18,825 nucleotides of DNA from NCBI GenBank assembly GCA_025464925.1, contig JAODMS010000090.1, positions 1 to 18,825 on the forward strand, given 5' to 3'. The notes beneath the pieces are model-generated. The model made no database searches and had not been told where the DNA came from. It saw only the letters and a program-made list of their open reading frames with translations. This document shows positions 1-5,994 of this stretch, in pieces. Source of the stretch: Arthrobacter sp. GTDB lineage: Bacteria > Actinomycetota > Actinomycetes > Actinomycetales > Micrococcaceae. Both the position numbers and the translations under genes were made by a program. How positions within the stretch are numbered: the stretch's first letter is position 1; every line of letters starts with the position of its first letter.

Positions 1-201
1 AACGCGGCCATGGAATCGTTCTTCTCACTCCTGCAGAAAAACGTTCTGGACAGCCAACGATGGTCCACCAGGGCGGACCTGCGCCTGGCCATCGTGACGT
101 GGATCGAGAAGACGTACCACCGGAAACGCCGTCAACGGCGCCTCGGACGGCTAACGCCGGTTGAGTTTGAGACAATCTATAGCGGCCTCAAAGCCGCCTG
201 A
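1..201 (+). CDS. IS3-family transposase, C-terminal end (partial)
   Basis: This is the last 66 residues of a DDE transposase; the frame is open from base 1, so the gene begins outside the window. The reading NAAMESFFSLLQKNVLD, then RADLRLAIVTWIE, YHRKRRQRRLGRLTP and VEFE is typical of the end of the IS3-family OrfB integrase core: the Glu of MESFF is the third catalytic acid of the DDE triad, and the basic RRQRRLG..TP segment is the usual C-terminal signature. The protein stops with TGA at 199-201, about 40 bp before the presumed right end of the element. Whether the element is complete cannot be judged because the left part is missing. Confidence 0.9.
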   Translation, partial: NAAMESFFSLLQKNVLDSQRWSTRADLRLAIVTWIEKTYHRKRRQRRLGRLTPVEFETIYSGLKAA

Positions 202-216
202 CAACACTAAACCCCG

Positions 217-244
217 AGAGTCAACAAAAGCCGGGGCAGTCCCA
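217..244 (+). repeat. Presumed right terminal inverted repeat of the IS3-family element
   Basis: Read on the opposite strand this segment starts TGGGACTGCCCCGGC, so the element would end in the 5'-TG...CA-3' dinucleotides usual for IS3-family ends, 43 bp after the transposase stop. The left end is outside the window, so neither the repeat pair nor the target duplication can be confirmed. Confidence 0.5.
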
Positions 245-266
245 TCCAGCACATTCCCACCGAACA

Positions 267-304
267 CAATCAGGTCAGAACCCATGGAGGTTCTGACCTG
301 ATTG
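267..304. repeat. Perfect 16-bp hairpin next to the IS end
   Basis: Bases 267-282 and 289-304 are perfect reverse complements around the 6-base loop CATGGA. No run of T follows on either strand, so it is not a classical intrinsic terminator, though GC-rich actinobacteria often use hairpins without a U-tract. It begins 23 bp beyond the presumed IS end. It could be a terminator or a dispersed palindromic repeat. Confidence 0.55.
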
Positions 305-537
305 CTCTAGACCTGGGGCTGTTACTTCGGCGGCTCGAGTTGAACTCGCCGTTCCTCAGACAGCACACCCCGCTAGCAGGGGTATGCAATTATGATGCCC
401 GTTACCCACAGTCCGGTTGATCAGCTAATGGGATGGAAGCATCAATTTTTCGTCTGGTTTGGACCCCGGGATCCAGCTGCAAGTAGGTCTTCACGGATGA
501 CCGTGTGGCGGCGGCCGTGGATGAGAATGACGGCTGA
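305..537. other. Intergenic stretch without a supported gene
   Basis: Between the palindrome and the terminator of the nuclease gene I see no coding region with a plausible product. A minus-strand frame ending near 327 gives a short C-terminus-like reading (ERRVQLEPPK, then stop) but is closed by another stop 17 codons upstream, so at best it is a gene scrap. Open frames at 392-1063 (+) and 442-996 (-) are shadows of the GC-rich repeat in the nuclease gene. Confidence 0.5.
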
Positions 538-566
538 CCGGCGCCCTGATCTGTCCAGGGCGCCGG
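538..566 (-). terminator. Hairpin terminator of the HNH/Excalibur nuclease gene
   Basis: Bases 538-548 (CCGGCGCCCTG) pair perfectly with 556-566 (CAGGGCGCCGG) around a 7-base loop. The 11-bp GC-rich stem lies 55 bp beyond the stop codon of the minus-strand gene ending at 621. There is no U-tract, as is common for actinobacterial terminators. Confidence 0.65.
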
Positions 567-620
567 CCAGGCCGGTCTCAGGGTCCGAAGCTGCCGGATG
601 GCGGCGGGCCTGTGACTGCC

Positions 621-2027
621 TTACTTTTCGCAGGCAACCCCATCTTTGTCCCCATCCAATCCGGCACGGTAGCCCGCCCCGCCCGCGTACAGCGGAGCCG
701 CACCGGCAGCTTTGGCCGCCGCACAGTTCGCATAGTAAGCGGCGCCGGGAGCCGGCGCCGCAGGTGCCGGAGCCACGGGAGCCGGTGCCGGTGCCGGTGC
801 CGGTGCCGGTGCCGGTGCCGGTGCCGGTGCCGGTGCCACAGGTGCCGGAGCAGCGGGAGCAGGCGCCGGTGCCACAGGTGCGGGAGCCGGTGCCACAGGT
901 GCGGGAACGACTGCAGCGGGCGCCGGTGCGGCGGTCTGGGCCGGTTCCGGTGTTGCAGGTGCCTGCTCGGTCGTGGGGGCAAGCTGGCCCGCGCAATCGC
1001 CCAGGACCCCGGCCATCGCATCGTGTTCAGCCTGCGTCACCCACAGCTTGTAGATGGCTTTGACGGAAATCTGCCGGGCGACATATTCACACCGGAAACT
1101 CTTATTCGGCGGAAGCCATGTCGCGGCGTCAGAATCGCCCTTCTTCATGTTCGTCGGACCATCCGCCGACTGGAGGTTCAGCGGATCGTTGGAGAACGCC
1201 GTGCGTTGTTCGGTACTGAGCTGCTGGGCACCCTTTTGCCATGCGTCGCTGAGCGCGACCACGTGGTCTATTTGAACCGCCGTGCTGGTCGTGGAACCGC
1301 GCAGGAAGTTGATGCTCGTGCCCGTATACGGGTCGGCAAGGATTCCGCTCTGAACCTTGCAGGGGACACTGTCCGTATAGGTGACCTGGGTCAGGTCGCG
1401 CTTGAGAATGTCGTTTCTGGTGTCACAGCCATTCCGGTCCACATCAGCCCAGGACTGACCGAACATATCCCGGTCGTACCCCGTCTTCGGTGCCCGGCCT
1501 TTGACCTGAAGGGTGGCCAGAAGATCAAGGGCCTTGGTTGCATAGGCCGGCTGCGGGCCGGGAGCGGTGTAGCTGACGCCCTGGGCGAGTGCGGTAACAC
1601 TGTCCGGATCCAGCGGTGATCCGGTCTCGACGGGGGTCGGGAGCGCTGAGGGTGTTGCTGCCGCTGTCGCCGGACTGGTGCTGCCGGCGGCGGCATCCTC
1701 GTTCTTCGACGCTGCCGATGTTTCAAGTTCGGATTCGGACGGTGCGGGCGCCAGCACACCTCCGATGATGAACAGGACGACCGAGGCACCCACCACGGCC
1801 GCGCCGATTTTCCGTCCGCCCGGCAGGCGGGCCCAGGACCGGCGGCCGGTTGCGACCATATACAGCCCCGTCAGGAGCGCGAGGATGGCCAGGAAAATCA
1901 GCGCGCCGCCGATGCCGCTCGTAGCAGCGGCCAGTGCGATAAGGAGCAGTGCCAGCCCTCCGACAATGAAGGTGGAAACGTTCGGCTTGCGCGGCGGTTT
2001 AAGCCCTGCTGATTGCAAATTAGACAT
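621..2027 (-). CDS. Membrane-anchored DUF1524/HNH-type nuclease with Excalibur domain
   Basis: A 468-residue protein. Three hydrophobic helices lie at about 17-38, 40-61 and 73-93, followed by a Ser/Ala/Glu-rich linker. Residues about 160-345 form a nuclease-like domain: WADVDRNGCDTRNDI (193-207), the IDHVVAL motif with Asp254-His255, and Asn-containing DPLNL and PTNMKKGDSD segments (281-300). This matches the GmrSD-C/DUF1524 HNH-like family of exported actinobacterial proteins. A Pro/Ala/Val spacer (about 355-428) leads to an Excalibur-type Ca-binding motif, DGDKDGVACE (458-467). The likely role is DNA cleavage at or outside the membrane; the substrate is unknown. ATG 2025-2027 follows GGGGGAA at the right distance. 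A 54-bp hexanucleotide run encodes part of the spacer. Confidence 0.85.
   Translation of the reverse strand: MSNLQSAGLKPPRKPNVSTFIVGGLALLLIALAAATSGIGGALIFLAILALLTGLYMVATGRRSWARLPGGRKIGAAVVGASVVLFIIGGVLAPAPSESELETSAASKNEDAAAGSTSPATAAATPSALPTPVETGSPLDPDSVTALAQGVSYTAPGPQPAYATKALDLLATLQVKGRAPKTGYDRDMFGQSWADVDRNGCDTRNDILKRDLTQVTYTDSVPCKVQSGILADPYTGTSINFLRGSTTSTAVQIDHVVALSDAWQKGAQQLSTEQRTAFSNDPLNLQSADGPTNMKKGDSDAATWLPPNKSFRCEYVARQISVKAIYKLWVTQAEHDAMAGVLGDCAGQLAPTTEQAPATPEPAQTAAPAPAAVVPAPVAPAPAPVAPAPAPAAPAPVAPAPAPAPAPAPAPAPAPAPVAPAPAAPAPGAAYYANCAAAKAAGAAPLYAGGAGYRAGLDGDKDGVACEK
781..834. repeat. Hexanucleotide tandem repeat (GCCGGT)x9
   Basis: Nine perfect head-to-tail copies of GCCGGT, followed by a partial copy (GCC). 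On the minus strand it encodes alternating Ala-Pro in the spacer between the nuclease and Excalibur domains. The unit is six bases, so slippage would lengthen or shorten the spacer by two residues without shifting the frame. Degenerate related units flank it from about 750 to 920. Confidence 0.95.
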
Positions 2028-2355
2028 TAGATGATTCCCCCATTTAAGACCCGGTAATTTCCCTGAGCCCCTGATTATCTTGCGTGACCTGGTATCAAGG
2101 GGAATTCTAGAGTGCAGGTACGTTTTCTTAGTTCAGACGCGATTATGAGGCCTGTAACGTTCCTCACATTCGGTCTTGACGGCTCTTCACGGTTTGTGGT
2201 GAATGGTCTGCTGCGCGGCCCCGGCCGGCGATTCGGCATGGATCCTGCGCTGGTGAGGAACCCGGACCGGGCGTCCGTCGTCAACCGGTCCCCGGGTTGC
2301 ACTTTCGAAGACCGCCGCCAGCTCGGCGCTGCACCCCAGTGTTCCAGCTCCCAGG
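2028..2355. other. Intergenic region upstream of the nuclease gene
   Basis: It should hold the minus-strand promoter of the nuclease gene. A TTGATA and a GATAAT occur on that strand, but only 13 bp apart, so I do not call a promoter. Overlapping short ORFs (2075-2302 -, 2112-2369 +, 2187-2666 -) have no recognisable product. Confidence 0.4.
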
Positions 2356-2673
2356 ATGTGGGACCGTAGCTCAGACAAGCCCTTGGCGCTTAAGGTTTCC
2401 TTGGCTGAGAACCCGGCGGCAGCAAGGGCCGCAGCAGGCCGATGGGCTGAAAGGGACAACCGACCGGGCCTACGGCGAGCCAGGGCCATCCGCTGGTTCG
2501 AGGAAGCGCGGCTTAGGGACCAGGAGCGAACTATGTGGAATGACGTACAGGAGGCCGATCCGACCGGTTCCTGGGCAGAGCTGTCCGAGAACGGGTGGGG
2601 AGCCCTTATGGGGTGGGCGGCCGGCAGGGAGAACCTGCGGCGCCACCGCGCCTCCGACGAGGGCAAACCGTAA
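2356..2673 (+). CDS. Small hypothetical protein, Trp/Arg/Ala-rich
   Basis: A possible 105-residue protein I do not recognise. It is predicted helical and charged, with ARAIRWFEEARLRDQE in the middle and several Trp residues near the end (GSWAELSENGWGALMGWAAG). No ribosome site precedes ATG 2356. A better candidate start is ATG 2533, with AGGAG at 2522-2526, which would give 46 residues beginning MWNDVQEAD. It may also be the remnant of a longer gene: the frame shifts after its stop into another open stretch reaching 2957. Codon use is less GC-biased at third positions than in firm neighbours, so it is listed with caution. Confidence 0.35.
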   Translation: MWDRSSDKPLALKVSLAENPAAARAAAGRWAERDNRPGLRRARAIRWFEEARLRDQERTMWNDVQEADPTGSWAELSENGWGALMGWAAGRENLRRHRASDEGKP

Positions 2674-2863
2674 CCGTCTCCATCGAGCGCGCGGGTGCGG
2701 CGGCGTATGTCGAGGAACCCTTCACCGCCGGTGACCGGCAGAGCATCGATGACGACATCGACGCCTACAGGTACCCGGGAACCTACCGGCGGCAGGGTGA
2801 CTTAATGGCCCTGCATCCCAGTGCTGGCGCGGATTTTGTGTCCGGCCGGACCCTCACTCGACC

Positions 2864-2978
2864 AAACAACCGCGGAGGGGATACCTCTAATAGAGGCAGA
2901 GTGTTCTTTTACTGGAAAATAGGGGGCCCAGAGAGAGAACAGAGGGCCCCTATATAATATATTTTTATTAGGTTGTTT
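2864..2978 (+). ncRNA. Candidate structured RNA or leader with nested helices
   Basis: If transcribed rightward, this could fold as a three-way junction. The outer helix is AAACAACC (2864-2871) with GGTTGTTT (2971-2978). One arm is CCTCT/AGAGG (2884-2888/2892-2896) with a 3-base loop. The second arm is ATAGGGG(G)CCC (2919-2929) with GGGCCCCTAT (2944-2953), with one bulged G. The 3' strand of that second arm can instead pair perfectly over 15 bp with 2993-3007, so two folds exclude one another. This is structural reading only; no known RNA family is recognised. Confidence 0.3.
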
Positions 2979-3007
2979 AGGTAGGGTGACTCTATATAGG
3001 GGCCCTC
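2942..3007. repeat. Perfect 15-bp inverted repeat around an AT-rich core
   Basis: GAGGGCCCCTATATA at 2942-2956 is the exact reverse complement of TATATAGGGGCCCTC at 2993-3007, separated by 36 bp that are mostly A and T. A third, imperfect copy of the GGGGCCC core lies at 2919-2929. A second hairpin follows at once (3010-3015/3023-3028, TCCCTT/AAGGGA). Confidence 0.9.
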
Positions 3008-3161
3008 CTTCCCTTTGTTTGCAAGGGATTTCCCACTCGACCAAGTGGTAGGGTTCCGGTCGTTTGATGCGGGTCGACGGCAGGGTCCCGATGTCACCGT
3101 TGAGACCCGTCATTCACTGCCGGCGGCGACGCTTTTAGCCCCGGCCGCACACATGGTTGGC

Positions 3162-3284
3162 ATGACGACATCTCATAACCGACAGCCCAAAGGGATCACC
3201 GCCGGCGGACAATTCGCAGCCGACCAACACACCGAGTCGACGGGTCCTGAACGCAGGGGTTGGGATACCCCTGATACGCTCTGA
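3162..3284 (+). CDS. Short RQPKG..GGQFA-motif peptide (40 aa)
   Basis: The peptide opens MTTSHNRQPKGITAGGQFAA. To my knowledge the HNRQPKGxxxGGQFA block is a common N-terminal motif of actinobacterial and actinophage accessory proteins; its function is unknown to me. Normally it precedes a longer protein, but here it runs only to TL-stop at 3282-3284. Start ATG 3162 is chosen because the motif follows immediately; ATG 3153 would add three residues and there is no clear ribosome site. It lies 65 bp upstream of the peptidase start on the same strand. It could be a real small protein, a leader peptide, or the N-terminal scrap of a truncated gene. Confidence 0.55.
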   Translation: MTTSHNRQPKGITAGGQFAADQHTESTGPERRGWDTPDTL

Positions 3285-3311
3285 ACCGTGGAGGACGGGG
3301 CCACACTCCAC
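3254..3311 (+). promoter_or_regulatory. Two leader hairpins ahead of the peptidase gene
   Basis: CAGGGGT (3254-3260) pairs with ACCCCTG (3267-3273) around a 6-base loop inside the 3' end of the short peptide ORF. GTGGAG (3288-3293) pairs with CTCCAC (3306-3311). They lie between the peptide stop and the peptidase ribosome site (AAGGA, 3335-3339), where attenuation or mRNA processing could act. Function is inferred from position only. Confidence 0.35.
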
Positions 3312-3349
3312 TGGTCTCATCATTGTTTAACCTCAAGGACTCCTATCAC

Positions 3350-3835
3350 ATGGATTATCGTGCCGCCCGAGAACGGGCCCAAGCGGCTGAAGATCACCTA
3401 AACTTGCTGGAGCCCGTAACACTGCGGTCCATCCATTCCCATCTGGAGGCTTCCAGGGACCGCAGAATCGTCATAAAGCCCATCAACAACACTCCCACCG
3501 ACAAGGTCTGCGGTCTGTGGTTCGGACTCGACGACATGGATCTTATCCTTCACGCCCAGGCAGCGTCCGAGGTACACCGCCAGCAGATCATCCTGCACGA
3601 GTTCGCCCACATGATCCTCCGCCACGACCAGGACGTCATGCCTCATGACTATTCCAAGGTCTTCTTTCCAGACCTGGATCCGGAGATGGTCATCACGGCG
3701 CTCAAGCGCTGCGATTTCCTCGACGAGTTCGAAGTGACAGCTGAGCTCCTCGCGGACCGTCTGGCCTCAAGGATCTACCGGTCCCAGGAACGCCCTGGCA
3801 AGCAGCCCGGCAACTTCGGGGCGGTCTTCGGGTGA
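3350..3835 (+). CDS. ImmA/IrrE-type zinc metallopeptidase (M78-like)
   Basis: A 161-residue soluble protein. HEFAH at 83-87 (within QQIILHEFAHMILRH) is the HExxH zinc site: His83 and His87 bind metal and Glu84 is catalytic. The later EFEVTAELLADRLA stretch (126-139) fits the downstream helix that supplies the third ligand in ImmA/IrrE proteins, probably Glu128. ImmA and IrrE relatives cleave transcriptional repressors, usually an XRE-type partner encoded next door; no helix-turn-helix gene is present here. ATG 3350 is preferred over TTG 3323 because AAGGA sits at 3335-3339. The stop overlaps the next gene's start (GTGATG), suggesting translational coupling. Confidence 0.82.
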   Translation: MDYRAARERAQAAEDHLNLLEPVTLRSIHSHLEASRDRRIVIKPINNTPTDKVCGLWFGLDDMDLILHAQAASEVHRQQIILHEFAHMILRHDQDVMPHDYSKVFFPDLDPEMVITALKRCDFLDEFEVTAELLADRLASRIYRSQERPGKQPGNFGAVFG

Positions 3836-4797
3836 TGCAGCTCATCATGGCAGGGGCATTGCTCCTGCTGGCCCTCGCACGCGTCCCTGCGTTTCGCAAG
3901 AACGGCAGGGACCCTGTATTCCTCGCGGCTGCGTTTGCGGGTGTGTCCTCGGCTCTTGCTGCCCCGGCGGTCTACTTCGCGGTTGACGCTCTCCTGGGCG
4001 GCATGAACGTTGCCAAGCTGGCGGTGAACTCATTCATGGTTGTCGGCCTCTGGTACCTGCGGGCTGCCGTGGTCGCCGCCGTGACCCAGGGTGCCGTGGC
4101 CCGGTCCACGAGGGTGCGCCACCTTCCGCTGACTGTCACCTTGGTGCTGCAGGTGGCATTTTTCATCCTCACGGGCCCCACTACGACCACGCTGACGTGG
4201 GGCAACGACTACCACCATCTGTTGCCGGCCGCCCTGTTCTCGCTGATGATGATCGCTTTCATCGCCTGGTCGTGCGGCGAAATCGCCTGGGCCTGCATGC
4301 GGTTCGTGCCGCGGATGCGGAGTTCCTTCCGGGTCGGATTCATCATGGTCGGCGTCGGCTGCCTCATCAGCATCTGCACTATGGCGATGATGGCTATGGA
4401 CGCCCTCAGCAGGGCCTTCCCGCTGCTGACCTGGATGAGCGGTGCAGCGGCTGTCCCGTTCCACATGGTCGAGGTGCTGGCAATTTCCCTCGTCGGCATC
4501 GGGCTGACCATTCCGGCTCTTGCCGGCCGCGCCGCCCGCAGAAGGTACTCCCGCGTGGAGCAGGAGCGGTTTGCCCGGGTTGCGCCCCTGCGTGAGCGGG
4601 TGCTGGCAAATGTCGGGACGGTGCGGGTACTCGAGGCCGACGCCGATGCGCGCCCGCACGAACGCCTGCACCGCATGATCGTTGAAATCTGGGACGCCGA
4701 ACTGGCCGCCGGGGACGGATTTTCCGCCCTGACCGACGAAGAGCGGGCCTATCTGCTTTCCGTTGAGTCCGACATCCGGCTGGAGCGTACGTCTTGA
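3835..4797 (+). CDS. MAB_1171c-family multi-pass membrane protein with DUF6545-like tail
   Basis: A 320-residue protein from ATG 3835; GTG 3832 is one codon earlier and also possible. Roughly the first 230 residues hold about seven hydrophobic segments, including the starts IMAGALLLLALARV, VFLAAAFAGVSSALAAPAV, LPLTVTLVLQVAFFIL, LFSLMMIAFIAW, FIMVGVGCLISI and VLAISLVGIGLTIPALAG. A charged tail follows, with LRERVLANVGTVRV and ERLHRMIVEIWDAELAA, which resembles DUF6545 of actinobacterial 'MAB_1171c family putative transporters'. The substrate is unknown and the transporter label is only a family name. It overlaps both neighbours, so the three genes are probably one operon. A sensor role alongside the peptidase is an inference. 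Confidence 0.72.
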   Translation: MQLIMAGALLLLALARVPAFRKNGRDPVFLAAAFAGVSSALAAPAVYFAVDALLGGMNVAKLAVNSFMVVGLWYLRAAVVAAVTQGAVARSTRVRHLPLTVTLVLQVAFFILTGPTTTTLTWGNDYHHLLPAALFSLMMIAFIAWSCGEIAWACMRFVPRMRSSFRVGFIMVGVGCLISICTMAMMAMDALSRAFPLLTWMSGAAAVPFHMVEVLAISLVGIGLTIPALAGRAARRRYSRVEQERFARVAPLRERVLANVGTVRVLEADADARPHERLHRMIVEIWDAELAAGDGFSALTDEERAYLLSVESDIRLERTS

Positions 4798-5651
4798 GCC
4801 TTGGCATGTCCGCTCTGGTTCATCCGACGCGTCGGAGCAGGCCCGGCGGCGGGGATCCGTTCGTGATCTACCGGAACATGGTCCTGTACGACTTCCAGAA
4901 AGAGATCCACGCCGGCTTCTTCGTCTCGTACTACCGAAACTTCGCCATCCCGTCGATCGCGCGGACCCTGGCCAGCCGTGGCGAGCTGAAGGCCCGGCCC
5001 CTGAAGCGGTCCTACGACACCGGCATCGTCATCCACGAGATCATCGCCAACGGCTTCGACAGTGAACGCGGGCTCGCCATGACGGAGCTGCTGCGCCGGG
5101 TCCACAAGGGCGTCCCGGGAAGCAGCGATGACTTCCTCTACGTCCTGATGACCCTTCTCGTCCTTCCGCTGCGCTGGATCGAGCAGCACGGTTGGCGGCA
5201 GCTGACCACGCTCGAAGAGCAGGCCGCCGTCGCGTTCTATGCCGAGCTCGGCCGCCGCATGGGCCTGGCGCCGGCCCCGGCCACCTTGAAGGAAGCGAAC
5301 CGATTCCTCGACGACTACGAGGACCGTAACCTCGGCCCGAGCCCGGAAGGCGCCGAACTGCTGGCAGCCACCGTCAAAGCCCTGAAGGTCCGCCTGGCAA
5401 AGCCGCTGCGCCCGCTGACGCCAGTGGTGCTTGCCCTCATGATGGACCAGCCCCGCGTGGCTGTAGCCCTTGGCCTGAAGCCGGCCCCGGTACCGTTGCG
5501 CGCAGCCTACGGCTTGGTGCTGCGGTTCCGCGCGCTCCGCGCCCGTCGGAGTCCCCTGCCGACCAACCCGTCATTCACTCCCGGCGGCCGCATGTCCGCC
5601 TACCCGGACGGCTATACCCTCGACCAGATCGGCCCGCACGCCAGCGCCTGA
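4794..5651 (+). CDS. MpaB-like oxygenase (DUF2236 family)
   Basis: A 285-residue soluble protein. The N-terminal half carries VIYRNMVLYDFQKEIHAGFF (24-43), RSYDTGIVIHEIIANGFDS (72-90), LLRRVHKGVPG (99-109) and DDFLYVLMTLLVLPLRWIE (112-130), the arrangement seen in ER-bound oxygenase MpaB/DUF2236 proteins, relatives of the haem-containing latex-clearing oxygenase Lcp. The expected chemistry is oxidative and haem-dependent; the substrate is not predictable. The start is taken as TTG 4794, which overlaps the previous stop (TTGA) and has GGAG at 4782-4785; ATG 4806 would shorten it by four residues. It is the last gene of the coupled cassette; a weak CGCC/GGCG stem follows shortly after the stop. 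Confidence 0.75.
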   Translation: MSLGMSALVHPTRRSRPGGGDPFVIYRNMVLYDFQKEIHAGFFVSYYRNFAIPSIARTLASRGELKARPLKRSYDTGIVIHEIIANGFDSERGLAMTELLRRVHKGVPGSSDDFLYVLMTLLVLPLRWIEQHGWRQLTTLEEQAAVAFYAELGRRMGLAPAPATLKEANRFLDDYEDRNLGPSPEGAELLAATVKALKVRLAKPLRPLTPVVLALMMDQPRVAVALGLKPAPVPLRAAYGLVLRFRALRARRSPLPTNPSFTPGGRMSAYPDGYTLDQIGPHASA

Positions 5652-5713
5652 CAATGCATCGGCAGCGGCACGCCTAAAGGCGCCCCAGCTCCGGCGGTAG
5701 GCCACACGACCCT

Positions 5714-5965
5714 GTGCCTTTAGTGCCACATGTTCAGGCTTTCAGCAGCACCGCGGCGCAACTCATGATGAACATCCTTCCACCGAGGCTGATCCTCACG
5801 GGGGAACCAATCCCTGGGGCAGGTCAAAGAGTCAACCAAACCTTTAGCGATCCCAACGTCGATAACAGCGTATATGTCACCAGCGGGCCGGAGGCCGGCT
5901 CGGTTGATCCGCGATGGGAAATCTACTTCCGGATCATCCTTGCGCGGCCGAGTAGGCCTCTTTGA
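5714..5965 (+). CDS. Small hypothetical ORF
   Basis: A possible 83-residue product starting at GTG, or 66 residues from ATG 5765. The stretch VNQTFSDPNVDNSVYV followed by GPEAGSVDPRWEIYF looks protein-like, but I recognise no family and see no ribosome site for either start. It may be a gene remnant. It lies downstream of the oxygenase gene in a stretch otherwise without genes. Confidence 0.25.
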   Translation: MPLVPHVQAFSSTAAQLMMNILPPRLILTGEPIPGAGQRVNQTFSDPNVDNSVYVTSGPEAGSVDPRWEIYFRIILARPSRPL

Positions 5966-5971
5966 GGTGCC

Positions 5972-5986
5972 GGGGAATTGCTCCCC
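5972..5986. terminator. Candidate terminator between convergent genes
   Basis: GGGGA (5972-5976) and TCCCC (5982-5986) form a short stem around ATTGC, followed on the plus strand by a T/A-rich stretch. It sits just before the end of the minus-strand gene at 5995, where rightward and leftward transcription meet. The stem is short, hence modest confidence. Confidence 0.35.
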
Positions 5987-5994
5987 TGCTTAAT

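Larger units (their letters stand above)
2855..3044. repeat. 11-bp direct repeat bounding the AT-rich segment
   Basis: CACTCGACCAA occurs at 2855-2865 and again at 3034-3044, bracketing the 168-bp hairpin-rich segment. The second copy overlaps a small hairpin (3033-3037/3044-3048). Such flanking repeats could be a target duplication of a small non-autonomous element or an attachment-type repeat; a chance match is not excluded. Confidence 0.5.
2674..3161. other. Non-coding, hairpin-rich AT-rich region
   Basis: No convincing gene. A plus-strand frame (2595-2957) is open but has no recognisable domain. From about 2880 the base composition changes sharply: TATATAATATATTTTTATTA lies at 2951-2970, unlike anything else in the window. 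The stretch is packed with inverted repeats, listed separately. Confidence 0.6.

Noticed and set aside
750..920. Possible CRISPR array in the repetitive stretch
   Set aside because: Units are contiguous hexanucleotides without spacers and encode Ala-Pro in a gene.
612..1619. 335-residue plus-strand ORF with Arg/Cys repeats
   Set aside because: It arises from reading the GCCGGT repeat and the nuclease gene backwards; the repetitive CRCRCR product is not protein-like.
2070..2100. Promoter for the nuclease gene from TTGATA and GATAAT boxes
   Set aside because: The boxes are only 13 bp apart, too close for a sigma-70-type promoter.
2187..2666. 159-residue minus-strand ORF
   Set aside because: Ser/Arg-rich with no domain or ribosome site; probably a GC-frame artefact opposite the 2356-2673 ORF.
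4030..4671. 213-residue minus-strand ORF rich in His/Asp/Gly
   Set aside because: It is antisense to the membrane protein gene; composition mirrors hydrophobic codons read backwards.
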